The position numbers and the translations under genes were made by a program. The notes beneath the pieces were generated by a model. The model saw nothing but the letters and a program-made list of their open reading frames with translations, searched no databases and was not told the DNA's origin. A stretch of DNA of 64,000 nt from Lysobacteraceae bacterium (GTDB lineage Bacteria > Pseudomonadota > Gammaproteobacteria > Xanthomonadales > Xanthomonadaceae), in NCBI GenBank assembly GCA_003241895.1, contig QBLY01000004.1:1-64000 (forward strand), read 5' to 3'. Of this stretch, positions 30,968 through 39,674 are shown one piece after another. Position 1 is the first letter of the stretch, and every line of letters begins with the position of its first letter.

Positions 30968-32378
30968 AGCCGATCCCGACGGCCAGGGCCACGGCGGCCG
31001 AGGCCATCGCCAGGAACAGCAGTTCGAGCCGCCAGATGATGCGCAGCCACTGGCTCCAGCCAATGCCGGCGACGCCGATCGCGCCCATCAGCACCGCCGA
31101 GGTCGGCACCACCAGGTTGGTCAGGCCGTCACCCAGCTGGAAAGCCAGCACCGACACCTGGCGCGACACCTGCAGCAGGTCGCCCAGGCCGGCCATCAGC
31201 GGCATGGTGATCGCCGCCTGCGCCGAACCCGAGGTGACAAAGAAATTGAACACGGCCTGGAACATCAGCATGCCCTGGGCAGCGGCCCACGTCGGCCACC
31301 CGTCCAGCGCCAGGCCCATCCCGTAAAGCAGCGTATTGAGCACCGAAGCCTGGTGCGGGTCGGCGCCGCCCAGCAGCCACAGCAGGCCCTTGGCCGCGGC
31401 GATCACCAGCGCCACCGGCACCAACTGCTTGACGCCGTCGGTGAAGGTTTCCGCCAGGCGATTGGCGCTCATGCGCTTGTCGAGCCAGGCCACGATGGCT
31501 GCGAACAGGCCCAGCCCGAAGAACTGCGCCGACAGTTCGGGCAGGTAGTACTGGCGTTCGGTCACGCCCCAGACGATCCACACGACCGTCCCCAGCAAGC
31601 CGAGCAGGATCAGCCGGTCGGCCCAGTTCATCGGCGTGGGCGCGGGGATCGCGTTCATGACCGCGCCCGATGCCGGCTGACGCCGGTGGCGACGCGCGTA
31701 CAGCACCGTGAACACAACGCCCACCGCGGTGAACGTCGCCCACATGGCAACGCGGAACGGCGCGCCCGACAGCGGCGCCAGGCCGGCGATGCCCTGCGCC
31801 ACCAGGACGCTGAAGGGATTCATCCACGAGGTGGCGAAACCCACCTGGCTGGCGAGGTAGGTGGCCATCACCGCGCACTCGCGCGGCAGGCCCAGGCGGT
31901 CCACCAGCGGCAGCAGCAGCACGATGAAGGCGATGGTTTCCTCGCCCATGCCGAACACCGCGCCGCCCAGCGAGAAGGCTACGAACAGGCTGCCCAGCAG
32001 CCAGGCCGGCCGGTCGCCGGTGATCGCCACCAGCGCCATCAGCCCGCGGTCCACCGCGCCGGTGGCGCTGACCAGGGCGAAGGAGCCGCCGACGATGAGA
32101 ATGAGGGCGATGACGCCAACCGCGGCGCCATTGCGTCCGCCCGAGGTCAGGCCCTCGAACAGGAAATTCAAAAAGCCGCGCCCGCCTTCGGTCCCGAAAA
32201 GAGTCGAAGAGGGCGCGTCGGGGACCCACACAAACCGATCCAACGCCACCGGTGCACCGGGCTCGAACAGCCCCGCTGGAACCAGCGGCACCACCAGCGC
32301 TGCCAGCAATGCGATCGCCAGCAGTATCAGGAGGGTGTCGACGCCCTTGGGCGCCGTCGTCGGATCGGAGGTGGTCAA
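30960..32378 (-). CDS. YfcC/ArcD-type inner-membrane carrier
   Basis: 472 residues, about 11-12 membrane segments, with family patterns GGSFALVSATGAVDRGLMALV, VFGMGEETIAFIVLLLPL, GFATSWMNPFSVLVAQGIAG, FVTSGSAQAAITMPLMAGLGDLL and DGLTNLVVPTSAVLMGAIGVAGI. Relatives are annotated as C4-dicarboxylate anaerobic carriers or as ArcD-like amino-acid/dipeptide carriers. The start is TTG at 32378, only 4 bases after the receptor stop, so translation is probably coupled. Position between receptor and peptidase suggests uptake of the peptide or of Asp/Arg. Confidence 0.82.
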   Translation of the reverse strand: MTTSDPTTAPKGVDTLLILLAIALLAALVVPLVPAGLFEPGAPVALDRFVWVPDAPSSTLFGTEGGRGFLNFLFEGLTSGGRNGAAVGVIALILIVGGSFALVSATGAVDRGLMALVAITGDRPAWLLGSLFVAFSLGGAVFGMGEETIAFIVLLLPLVDRLGLPRECAVMATYLASQVGFATSWMNPFSVLVAQGIAGLAPLSGAPFRVAMWATFTAVGVVFTVLYARRHRRQPASGAVMNAIPAPTPMNWADRLILLGLLGTVVWIVWGVTERQYYLPELSAQFFGLGLFAAIVAWLDKRMSANRLAETFTDGVKQLVPVALVIAAAKGLLWLLGGADPHQASVLNTLLYGMGLALDGWPTWAAAQGMLMFQAVFNFFVTSGSAQAAITMPLMAGLGDLLQVSRQVSVLAFQLGDGLTNLVVPTSAVLMGAIGVAGIGWSQWLRIIWRLELLFLAMASAAVALAVGIGYV

Positions 32379-32382
32379 AGCC

Positions 32383-35169
32383 TTAGTGCCTGTAGATGTA
32401 GTTGACGGTCACGAAGCGACCGAGCGAGTTGTGATTGTAGTCGTCGAAGTTGGTGGCCGAACCCAGCGCACGCGGCGGATCGCGGTCGCCGAGGTTGCGG
32501 ATGTTCAGGCCCAGCGACTGGCGATCGTCCAGGTCCCAGTTCACGCTGGCGTTGAGCGTGGTCCAGGACGAGACGCGGCGGCCGGCCGGGACGTTGGACT
32601 GTTCGTCGTCATCGTAGAACCCGTCCACGTGGTTGACCCAGAAGCGCCCGCTCCAGTCACCCTTTCCCCAGCTCAAGCCGGTGTTCACCAGCCACTCGGG
32701 GTAGCGGAACTCGCCCACCCGCTCGAACAGCCGCTGGCCGTTGCTGCACGCGCCGGCACCGCGGCGGGTGCTGATGTCGGCCGGCGAGCACGATTCGCTG
32801 CGCTCGAACGAATGGGTCCAGGTGACGTCGACGTAAGCGTCGAACTGGCCCCAGTCGCCTTCCCGGAACGCGTGGTCCAGGCCCAGGTCGATGCCGTCGG
32901 TGCGCTGCTGGCCGATGTTGATCAGCTGCAGCTGCACGTCGTCCACCGGGTCGCCGATGTCGCCGCCGCGGGTGGCGATGCCGATCACGCCCGGCAGCAG
33001 CACGCGCCGGTTGGCGTCGCCGGCGCGCGGACGCGAGTTGTAGACCAGGCTGGGATCCAGCTGCGCCTGGCGGAACAGCTCCAGCGGGTCGATGTCCACC
33101 AGGTCGCGCTGGTCGAACTTCCAGTAGTCCAGGGTCAGCGTGGTGCGGTCGCCCAGGTTGAACACCGTGCCCAGGTACCAGGCGGTGGAGGTTTCCGCGT
33201 CCAGGTCGGGGTTGCCGTAGATCTCGGACAAGTAGCTGTCGTCGCCGGCGAAGCGTCCGCAGAAGCTGTTGAAGAACTCGCTGCCCACCGAACACGGCAG
33301 CGCACCCGAACTGAGCGAAGTGCCGGCGCCGACCTGGGCCAGCGAGGGCGCCCGGAAGGACGTGTTCCAGCCACCGCGGAACAGCACGCTGTCGTTGGCG
33401 CGCCAGCGCAGGCCGATGGACGGGTTCACGTCGCCACCGAAATCGTCGTAGTGGTCGTAGCGCGCCGCCAGGCGCACGTCGAAGTTGTCGGTGAGCGGCA
33501 GGTTGGTTTCGGCGAACAGCGCCCACTGCGTGCGCGACGCTTCCACCGCGGTGGAGCCGAAGCCGTACACCGGCACTTCGCCGGTGGCGCGGTCGATGGT
33601 GGCAAGCGCCGACGGCTCGTCGGTGATCTCCTCGCGGCGCAGTTCGGCGCCGAAGGCCCAGGCGACATCACCGCCGCCCAGCGAGCCCAGTGTGCCGGTC
33701 AGTTTGCCGTCCCAGGCATAGAGCGTGGACGTGCCGTCGCGCGGCACCCGTTCGCGCACCAGGTCGAGCACCTGCTGGGTATTGCCGGCCTGGGCGTTGA
33801 ACGGGTCGTACCACAGGCCGCCGCTGCCGGGGCTGCAGTTGGTGGCGCCGCTGGCGCAAAGCTCGCCCAGCAGTCCGGCGCGGATGCGCTCGACGTTGTA
33901 GATGCCGGCCACCGCCTCCTGGCGCGAATTGCTGCGTGCCGCCGACAGGGTGGTTTCCCAGTCCCAGGCGCCGGCGCTGCCGCGCAGTCCGTTGAGGATG
34001 CGCCAGTTCCTGGTGGTCACTTCCAGCGTGCGCGCATCCGGGAAACGGCCGATGCCCACCAGGGCAGTGGTGTCGAAGCCCTGCGAGATGAATCGCTGGC
34101 GCAGCTCGGCCGGCATGCCCGGATGGTTGAAGCCGATCAGCTCCTCGCTCCAAGGTGCCGGAGCGGAGTCCGCGCGCGACTGGTTGCGCTGCAGCGCCAG
34201 CTCGGCGAAGAACTCCATGCCGTCGGCGACGTCCACCGACAGCGTGCCGTAGGCGCCCAGCGTTTCGAGCTGCGGGTCGGTAGCGGTGAAGGCGTTGCGG
34301 TTCACTTCGCAGTACTCGCCGAAGCGGCCGATGCCGAACTGGTCGGGCGGGCAGGCGGCCTCGACGATGTCGTCCTGGGCGAAGTCCAGGTCGTTGAAGC
34401 TCGGGAAGAAGCCCTGCTGCGAAGGCCGCGGCTCCACGGCCGAGATGGCGCGGTCGCGGTCGTACAGCGCATTGCGCTGGTAGGCGTCCACGATCAGCAT
34501 GCCGCGCACGCTGTCGCGCGCGAAGCCGGCCACCAGGTTGGCGTTCAGCCGGCCTTCGTCGGTGCCACGGGTGGAGTCGCCGTAGCTGGCCGACAGGCGC
34601 AGGCCTTCGAAGTCCTTGCGCAGCACCAGGTTGATCACGCCGGCCACGGCGTCGGCGCCGTAGATGGCCGAGGCGCCGGTGGTGAGGATCTCGATGCGGT
34701 CGATGGCCGCCATCGGGATGGCGTTGATGTCCACGAAGTTCTCGGAGCCGTTGGCGAACGAGGACGCCGCCACGCGGCGGCCGTTCACCAGGGTGAGGGT
34801 GGACGAGGTGCCCAGGCCACGCAGCGAGGCGCCCGCGGTGCCGGCGGGGGCGTCCGCCTGCAGCGCGCCGGAGTTGGCGGTGCTGAAGTTGCCGGTGCCG
34901 CCGCCGGTTTCGGTGATCTGCTTGAGCAGGTCGCCGACGTTGGAGGCGCCGAACTGCTTGATGTCCTCGGCATCGAGGATCTTGATCGGCTGGGCTTCCT
35001 GCAGGTCGATGCCGCGCAGGTTGCTGCCCGTGACGGTGACGACGTCGAGCGTCACGGCCTCGTCTTGGTCGGTGTCGGCAGGCGTTGTTGCGCTGGACTG
35101 GGCGAACGCGGCGGGCGCAGCCAGCGCCATCGCCACGGCGAAGGCCAATGGATTGAGCAAGGATTTCAT
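32383..35169 (-). CDS. TonB-dependent outer-membrane receptor
   Basis: 928 residues from ATG 35169 (GGGGGAAA upstream). Signal peptide MKSLLNPLAFAVAMALAAPA with cleavage near AFAQ. A TonB box-like stretch (VTLDVVTVTGS, about residues 40-50), then the plug (GLGTSSTLTLVNGRRVAASSF, IPMAAIDRIEILTTGASAIYGADAVAGVINL), then a 22-strand beta-barrel ending VNYIYRH. The last residue is His, not the usual aromatic. It imports a scarce or bulky ligand through the outer membrane using TonB energy. The operon with a carrier and an isoaspartyl peptidase, opposite a secreted cyanophycinase, suggests an isoaspartyl peptide rather than a siderophore ligand; this is inference. Confidence 0.93.
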   Translation of the reverse strand: MKSLLNPLAFAVAMALAAPAAFAQSSATTPADTDQDEAVTLDVVTVTGSNLRGIDLQEAQPIKILDAEDIKQFGASNVGDLLKQITETGGGTGNFSTANSGALQADAPAGTAGASLRGLGTSSTLTLVNGRRVAASSFANGSENFVDINAIPMAAIDRIEILTTGASAIYGADAVAGVINLVLRKDFEGLRLSASYGDSTRGTDEGRLNANLVAGFARDSVRGMLIVDAYQRNALYDRDRAISAVEPRPSQQGFFPSFNDLDFAQDDIVEAACPPDQFGIGRFGEYCEVNRNAFTATDPQLETLGAYGTLSVDVADGMEFFAELALQRNQSRADSAPAPWSEELIGFNHPGMPAELRQRFISQGFDTTALVGIGRFPDARTLEVTTRNWRILNGLRGSAGAWDWETTLSAARSNSRQEAVAGIYNVERIRAGLLGELCASGATNCSPGSGGLWYDPFNAQAGNTQQVLDLVRERVPRDGTSTLYAWDGKLTGTLGSLGGGDVAWAFGAELRREEITDEPSALATIDRATGEVPVYGFGSTAVEASRTQWALFAETNLPLTDNFDVRLAARYDHYDDFGGDVNPSIGLRWRANDSVLFRGGWNTSFRAPSLAQVGAGTSLSSGALPCSVGSEFFNSFCGRFAGDDSYLSEIYGNPDLDAETSTAWYLGTVFNLGDRTTLTLDYWKFDQRDLVDIDPLELFRQAQLDPSLVYNSRPRAGDANRRVLLPGVIGIATRGGDIGDPVDDVQLQLINIGQQRTDGIDLGLDHAFREGDWGQFDAYVDVTWTHSFERSESCSPADISTRRGAGACSNGQRLFERVGEFRYPEWLVNTGLSWGKGDWSGRFWVNHVDGFYDDDEQSNVPAGRRVSSWTTLNASVNWDLDDRQSLGLNIRNLGDRDPPRALGSATNFDDYNHNSLGRFVTVNYIYRH

Positions 35170-35293
35170 GTGTTTCCCCCGGAACGGCCGCAGGCGCGCC
35201 CGGTGGCGCGGAAAGCGGCGTTTTTTTGGATGGTGCGCCGTCAAAGACGGCGATTCACCGACCCTGCGGTCGGCGTCGGGCCCGGGGATGGCC

Positions 35294-35374
35294 CTACTCG
35301 TCCCACCACTCGCTGAGGTAGTAGGTGGGGCCGATATGACGAATGTGGTTGCGGGGTTTGGACATGGCGACCAT
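35294..35374 (-). CDS. Candidate 26-residue open frame in the receptor leader
   Basis: ATG 35374 (or 35365, giving 23 residues) to TAG 35294. The peptide reads MVAMSKPRNHIRHI followed by GPTYYLSEWWDE: a basic, His-rich N-half and an aromatic, acidic C-half. Third-codon positions are mostly G/C (21 of 25), as in real genes here. The ribosome site is weak (GGAA about 6-7 bases upstream). It lies 124 bases before the receptor ATG on the same strand, so it could be a leader peptide, a secreted or modified peptide, or chance. No maturation enzymes are nearby. Confidence 0.4.
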   Translation of the reverse strand: MVAMSKPRNHIRHIGPTYYLSEWWDE

Positions 35375-35461
35375 TCGTTGTTCCGGGAAAGTGATACTCC
35401 CGGTTTCACGCCGCCGTCAAGTGCACTTGCCGTCGGCGCGTCCCGCCGCTAGGGTCTCGCC

Positions 35462-37159
35462 ATGTCCAAGACCTTGATTCTCCTGCTGCTGTTGGCCACA
35501 GGGAGCGCCCTCGCCGCGCCGCCCATGCCCCCCGAATTCTTCCTGGCCGGCGGTGCGTTGCGCACCTGTTCCGACCTGGCCCCGGCGTCCTGCCGGGCGC
35601 CGCCCGCAGGCGGGAACGCCCGCGCGCCGTCGCAGTATCGCGTCGATGGAGGCGGCATTTCGCGCGCGCTCGATCCGCTGCTGTGGCGTGGCCGCAGCGA
35701 TGCGCCGGGTCGCGTCGCGCTGGCCGCGATGCTATCCAGCGTCCGCCGCGAACAGCCCTGGGACCTCGCGGCGCTTGAAGACGCGCTGGATCGCCACTGC
35801 CCGCGCAGCGACTGCATCGGCGATGCCGCCACGCCGTGGCGGCGACTGCTCGCCGACGAGCGCACCGCCACTCTCTCGGCGCTGGAAGTGCCGCAGCTCG
35901 ACGGTGGCATCCGCCGCCGCGAGCGCTCCCATCTGGCGCAAAGCCGGCAGCAGGCGGGTGTGGACGTGCTGCGCGCCTTCGTCGCCGCCGCCGCGAAGCG
36001 CAGCCCCGGCCAACCGCCGCGCATCGCCGTGGTCACGGCCTCGGGCAGCGATCCCTTCGACCCGGTGGATTTCTACCTGGACGCGTTCCGCGAGCTGGGC
36101 GCACAGGCCCAGTGGTGGCCGGTGGACGCGGCGCTCAACGCCGCCGTACTGCAGGGCGGCAACTGCGCCAAGCTCGACGCGCTGCGGCACGAACGCCTGA
36201 AGCTGTCGTCGCGCGAGCGGGTGTATCCCGACCTGGGCGCGCTGCAGGCGCGCGCCTGCGCCGATCCCGCCGCCACGGCCCGCGTTCCGGAAAGCGTGCA
36301 GGGCATCTTCTTCGCCGGCGGCGACCAGTGGCTGCACCGCCGCGCCTTCTTCGACCGCGACGACCAGCCCAACGCCTGGCTGCTGTCGCTGCGCAAGGCC
36401 TCGGCCGCCGGCACGCTGGTGGTCGGCGGCACCAGCGCCGGCACCGCGGTGCAGGGCGGCGCGGCGATGCTGAGCAATGGCGACAGCGCGCAGGCGCTGC
36501 GCGCCGGTGCGTTGGCGCGCGCGCCGATGGACGCCGGCTGCGGCGACGCGCGCCGCTGCGCCGACGGACTGTCCGAAGACAGCCTGACCTATTGGCCCAC
36601 GGGCGGCCTGGGCCTGCTGCCTGGCTGGACGATGGACACGCATTTCTCCGAGCGCGGTCGCGAATTGCGCCTGCTTACCTTGATGCACGATGCGCAGGTA
36701 CCGCTGGCTGCGGGCGTGGACGAAACCAGCGCCCTGCACGTCACCGGCACCGGGGCTGCCATGACGCTGGAGACGCTGGGCGCCAGCGGTGCCTGGATCT
36801 TCGAGCGGCTGCCGGCCGACGGCAGCGGCGTGCGCGCGGCGCGGGTGCATTACCTCGCCCCGGGTGCTGTTTTCACCCGCTCCGCCGACGGGCTGGCGAG
36901 CCAGACCCCGCTGTCGGCCCGCGTTCCGGCAGCCGGTTCAGTCCGCACGCCGCGGGACGCGCTGGACGACGGCGCCCTGCGCGACGCCGTGCAGGTGCTG
37001 GCCTCAGGCAAGAAGGACTCCCTGACCCTGCGCGCCGGCAGCGGCCGCGTCACGCTGTCGCGCACGCCGGACACTCGCGCCTGGCGTTCGCCCGCCGGCG
37101 TGGCCGGGCTCACCCACCTCACCCTGCGCTACGTCCCCGAAGGCACCCGCAGCCCATGA
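35462..37159 (+). CDS. Secreted cyanophycinase-like S51 peptidase
   Basis: 565 residues, much longer than intracellular CphB (about 270) and somewhat longer than extracellular CphE. Signal peptide about residues 1-19 (LLLLATGSALAAPP). S51 signatures: GIFFAGGDQWLHRRAFF, catalytic Ser325 in VVGGTSAGTAVQGGAAM, and GWTMDTHFSERGRELRLLTLM (the DxHFxxRxR-type block with conserved His/Arg). Cyanophycinases cut the arginylated polyaspartate backbone of cyanophycin into beta-Asp-Arg dipeptides. The N-terminal about 150 residues have no assigned fold. Divergent from the receptor operon, and its stop overlaps the threonine aldolase start (ATGA). Confidence 0.85.
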   Translation: MSKTLILLLLLATGSALAAPPMPPEFFLAGGALRTCSDLAPASCRAPPAGGNARAPSQYRVDGGGISRALDPLLWRGRSDAPGRVALAAMLSSVRREQPWDLAALEDALDRHCPRSDCIGDAATPWRRLLADERTATLSALEVPQLDGGIRRRERSHLAQSRQQAGVDVLRAFVAAAAKRSPGQPPRIAVVTASGSDPFDPVDFYLDAFRELGAQAQWWPVDAALNAAVLQGGNCAKLDALRHERLKLSSRERVYPDLGALQARACADPAATARVPESVQGIFFAGGDQWLHRRAFFDRDDQPNAWLLSLRKASAAGTLVVGGTSAGTAVQGGAAMLSNGDSAQALRAGALARAPMDAGCGDARRCADGLSEDSLTYWPTGGLGLLPGWTMDTHFSERGRELRLLTLMHDAQVPLAAGVDETSALHVTGTGAAMTLETLGASGAWIFERLPADGSGVRAARVHYLAPGAVFTRSADGLASQTPLSARVPAAGSVRTPRDALDDGALRDAVQVLASGKKDSLTLRAGSGRVTLSRTPDTRAWRSPAGVAGLTHLTLRYVPEGTRSP

Positions 37160-38178
37160 CCTCCGCCGTGGACCTGCGCAGCGACACCGTCACCCGCCCC
37201 ACCGCCGCGATGCGCGAAGCGGGCCTGCGCGCCGAAGTGGGCGACGACGTGATGGGTGACGACCCCAGCGTGAATGCGCTGCAGGCGCGGCTGGCGTCGG
37301 ACCTGGGCTTCGAGGCGGGGCTGTTCCTGCCCAGCGGCACGCAGTCCAACCTGGCCGCGCTGATGGCGCACTGCGAACGCGGCGACGAGTACCTGGTCGG
37401 CATGGACGCGCACACCTACAAGTACGAAGGCGGCGGCGCCGCGGTGCTGGGCTCGATCCAGCCGCAGGCGATCGTGCAGGCTGAAGACGGCACGCTGCCG
37501 CTGGAAAAACTGGCCAGCGCAGTGAAGCCGCTGGGCGATCCGCACTTCGCGCGCACGCGTCTGCTGGCGCTGGAAAACACCTGGCAGGGCCGCGCGCTGC
37601 CCTTGGCCTACCTTCCCGAAGCGGCCGCCTTCGCGCGTTCGCGCGGGCTGGTGCACCACCTCGATGGCGCCCGGCTGTTCAATGCCGCGGTGGCCAGCGG
37701 CGTCGCGGCGCGCGAGATCACCCGCCACTTCGACAGCGTGTCGGTGTGCCTTTCCAAGGGCCTGGGCGCACCGGCCGGCTCGGTGCTGGTCGGCAGCGTT
37801 GAAGTGATCGCCAAGGCGCGCCGCTGGCGCAAGGTGCTGGGCGGCGGCTGGCGCCAGGCCGGGCTGCTGGCGGCCATGGCCAGCCACGCGCTGGACCACC
37901 ACGTCGAACGCCTGGCCGACGACCATCGGCGCGCGCGTGAGCTGGCCGATGCGCTGCGCGAGCTGCCGGGGGTGGACGTGGAAACGCCGCAGACCAACCT
38001 GGTCTTCATCACGGTGCCGGCCGACGCCACCCCGGCACTGGCTTCGCACCTGCAGGCGCGCGGCGTGCTGATTGCCGGCAGCGGCCCGCGGCTTCGGCTG
38101 GTGACGCACCTGGACATCGACGACGCCGGGCTGGCGCGCGCCATCGCCGCATTCAACGCGTTCTTCGCCGCACGCTGA
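37156..38178 (+). CDS. ltaE: Low-specificity L-threonine aldolase
   Basis: 340 residues (E. coli LtaE 333). A PLP enzyme cleaving L-threonine/L-allo-threonine to glycine and acetaldehyde. Motifs: VDLRSDTVTRPTAAMREA at the N-terminus, EVGDDVMGDDPSVNALQ, FLPSGTQSNLAAL, HHLDGARLFNAAVA, and PLP Lys201 in CLSKGLGAPAGS. Translationally coupled to the cyanophycinase gene by ATGA. Its TGA directly abuts the TCA (stop) of the convergent MFS gene, making TGATCA with zero spacer. Confidence 0.94.
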   Translation: MTSAVDLRSDTVTRPTAAMREAGLRAEVGDDVMGDDPSVNALQARLASDLGFEAGLFLPSGTQSNLAALMAHCERGDEYLVGMDAHTYKYEGGGAAVLGSIQPQAIVQAEDGTLPLEKLASAVKPLGDPHFARTRLLALENTWQGRALPLAYLPEAAAFARSRGLVHHLDGARLFNAAVASGVAAREITRHFDSVSVCLSKGLGAPAGSVLVGSVEVIAKARRWRKVLGGGWRQAGLLAAMASHALDHHVERLADDHRRARELADALRELPGVDVETPQTNLVFITVPADATPALASHLQARGVLIAGSGPRLRLVTHLDIDDAGLARAIAAFNAFFAAR

Positions 38179-39609
38179 TCAGGTGCCGGGCCGCTGCGCG
38201 GCCTTGGGTTCGGTCACTTCGTGTCCGGCCTCGGCACGCCCGGCCATCTCCTGCCCCGCATCGGCCGGCAGGCGGAACATCACCCAGGCCGACGTCGCCG
38301 ACACCAGCCCGACCAGCAGGAAGGCCCAGCTGAAATTGCCGGCATCGGTGTAGGACGTGCCGGTGATTTCGCCGGCGAGCTGCAGCCCGTAGCCGCCGAT
38401 CGCCACGCCCAGCGCCAGCGAGAACTGCTGCGCCATGCCCGACAGGCTGCTGGCCTGGCCCATCTTCGGGGACGCCACTTCGGCGTAGCTGATGGCGTTG
38501 AGGCTGGTGAACTGCAGCGAGCGGAAGCAGCCCGACACCACCAGCACGCCGATGATCAGCCAGTGCGGCGTGTCCACGGTGAACAGGCCGAACCCGGCCA
38601 ACATCGCCGAAGCCAGCAGCGCGTTCACCCACAGCACGCGCCGGAAGCCCAGGCGCTTGAGCACGCTGGCGGCCAGGGTCTTCATGAACATCGCGCCCAT
38701 CGCCGAAGCGAAGGTCAGCAGCCCCGACTGCAGCGCCGTCAGGCCGAAGCCCAGCTGCAGCATCAGCGGCAGCAGGAAGGGCGTGGCGCCGATGCCGATG
38801 CGGAACAGCGCGCCGCCCAGCACGCCGGCGCGGAAGGTGTGGTGGCGGAACAGGTTCAGGTCGATCAGCGGATGCGGATGCACGCGCGCGTGCCAGACGT
38901 AGCCCGCCATCGCGGCCAGGCCCAGCACCAGGCACGAGGCCGCCAGCGAGGTGGACACCATGTGCCTTCCGAGCGTGGAAAAGCCGAACAGCGCCAGCGC
39001 CAGGCCCAGCCCCGACAGTGCGAAACCGCGCCAGTCCAGCGGCGGCACCGCTTCACGCAGGTCGGGGATGTATCGGCGCGCCAGGAAGATGCCCAGCAGG
39101 CCCATCGGGATGTTGATCAGGAAGATCCAGCGCCAGTCGCCGTACGTCGAGATCAGTCCGCCCAGCGGCGGCCCGATCATGGGCGCCACCAGCGCGGGGA
39201 TCGTCAGCCAGCTCAGCGCCTGCACCAGCTCGTTCTTGGGCACGGTGCGCAGCAGCACCAGCCGGCCCACGGGCACCATCAGCGCCCCGCCCATGCCCTG
39301 CACGAAGCGCGCCGCCACCAGCTGTTCAAGCGAGCTGCTGGCGGCGCAGGCCAGCGAGCCCAGCAGGAACACCGCGATGGCCGCCATGAAGGTCGAACGC
39401 GCGCCGAACCTATCCGCCACCCAGCCGCTGATCGGGATGAACACCGCCAGCGACAGCAGGTAGGCCGTGAGCGCCAGCTTGAGCGCGATCGGCTCGGTGC
39501 CCAGGTCCGCCGCTATCGCCGGCAGCGACGTCGCGATCGCCGTGGAGTCCATGTTCTCGATGAACAGCGCACACGCCACGATCAGCGACAGGCGGCGGCC
39601 CGCGTTCAT
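38179..39609 (-). CDS. MFS drug-efflux transporter, DHA2-like (HsrA/MdtD type)
   Basis: 476 residues with 14 or so hydrophobic segments. DHA2 patterns: IENMDSTAIATSLPAIAADL in TM1, FVQGMGGALMVPVGRLVLLR, APMIGPPLGGLISTYGDWRW (motif C-like) and IFLINIPMGLLG. Likely proton-driven export of hydrophobic compounds. Oddity: a type A palindrome ends only 2-3 bases before the ATG, leaving TTTTTGA immediately upstream and no Shine-Dalgarno, so translation may be impaired or unusual. The next Met is inside TM1, so the ATG is probably right. Confidence 0.9.
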   Translation of the reverse strand: MNAGRRLSLIVACALFIENMDSTAIATSLPAIAADLGTEPIALKLALTAYLLSLAVFIPISGWVADRFGARSTFMAAIAVFLLGSLACAASSSLEQLVAARFVQGMGGALMVPVGRLVLLRTVPKNELVQALSWLTIPALVAPMIGPPLGGLISTYGDWRWIFLINIPMGLLGIFLARRYIPDLREAVPPLDWRGFALSGLGLALALFGFSTLGRHMVSTSLAASCLVLGLAAMAGYVWHARVHPHPLIDLNLFRHHTFRAGVLGGALFRIGIGATPFLLPLMLQLGFGLTALQSGLLTFASAMGAMFMKTLAASVLKRLGFRRVLWVNALLASAMLAGFGLFTVDTPHWLIIGVLVVSGCFRSLQFTSLNAISYAEVASPKMGQASSLSGMAQQFSLALGVAIGGYGLQLAGEITGTSYTDAGNFSWAFLLVGLVSATSAWVMFRLPADAGQEMAGRAEAGHEVTEPKAAQRPGT

Positions 39610-39611
39610 TC

Positions 39612-39668
39612 AAAAATGGGGTCAGAGAATATATTTGTTTGAAACAAATATATTCTCTGACCCCTTTT
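39612..39668. repeat. GGGGTCAG palindrome, type A, at the MFS start codon
   Basis: 23-bp perfect arms (39618-39640 and 39642-39664; arm GGGGTCAGAGAATATATTTG plus TTT) around a single central G, with A5 and T4 edges. It lies between the prlC stop (39675) and the MFS ATG (39609), both on the minus strand. In a read-through transcript it would form a terminator-like hairpin directly before the MFS start codon. Confidence 0.9.
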
Positions 39669-39674
39669 CATGGT

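Noticed and set aside
31861-35316. Very long open frame on the plus strand opposite the TonB receptor and carrier (similar long frames opposite rho, the ankyrin gene, uvrD, prlC, polA)
   Set aside because: These are antisense shadows common in high-GC coding DNA; translations are Arg/Ala/Gly/His-rich without domains, while the opposite strands encode recognised proteins.
35294-35374. Lasso-peptide cluster
   Set aside because: Gly/Glu spacing is suggestive, but the core would be too short, the leader lacks the usual Thr, and no cyclase, protease or recognition-protein genes are near.
39633-39648. TGTTTGAAACA-like centre of type A palindromes as a parS site, given nearby parAB at 62.8 kb
   Set aside because: parS needs TGTTTCACGTGAAACA-type spacing; the central CACGT is absent and the match follows from the palindrome itself.
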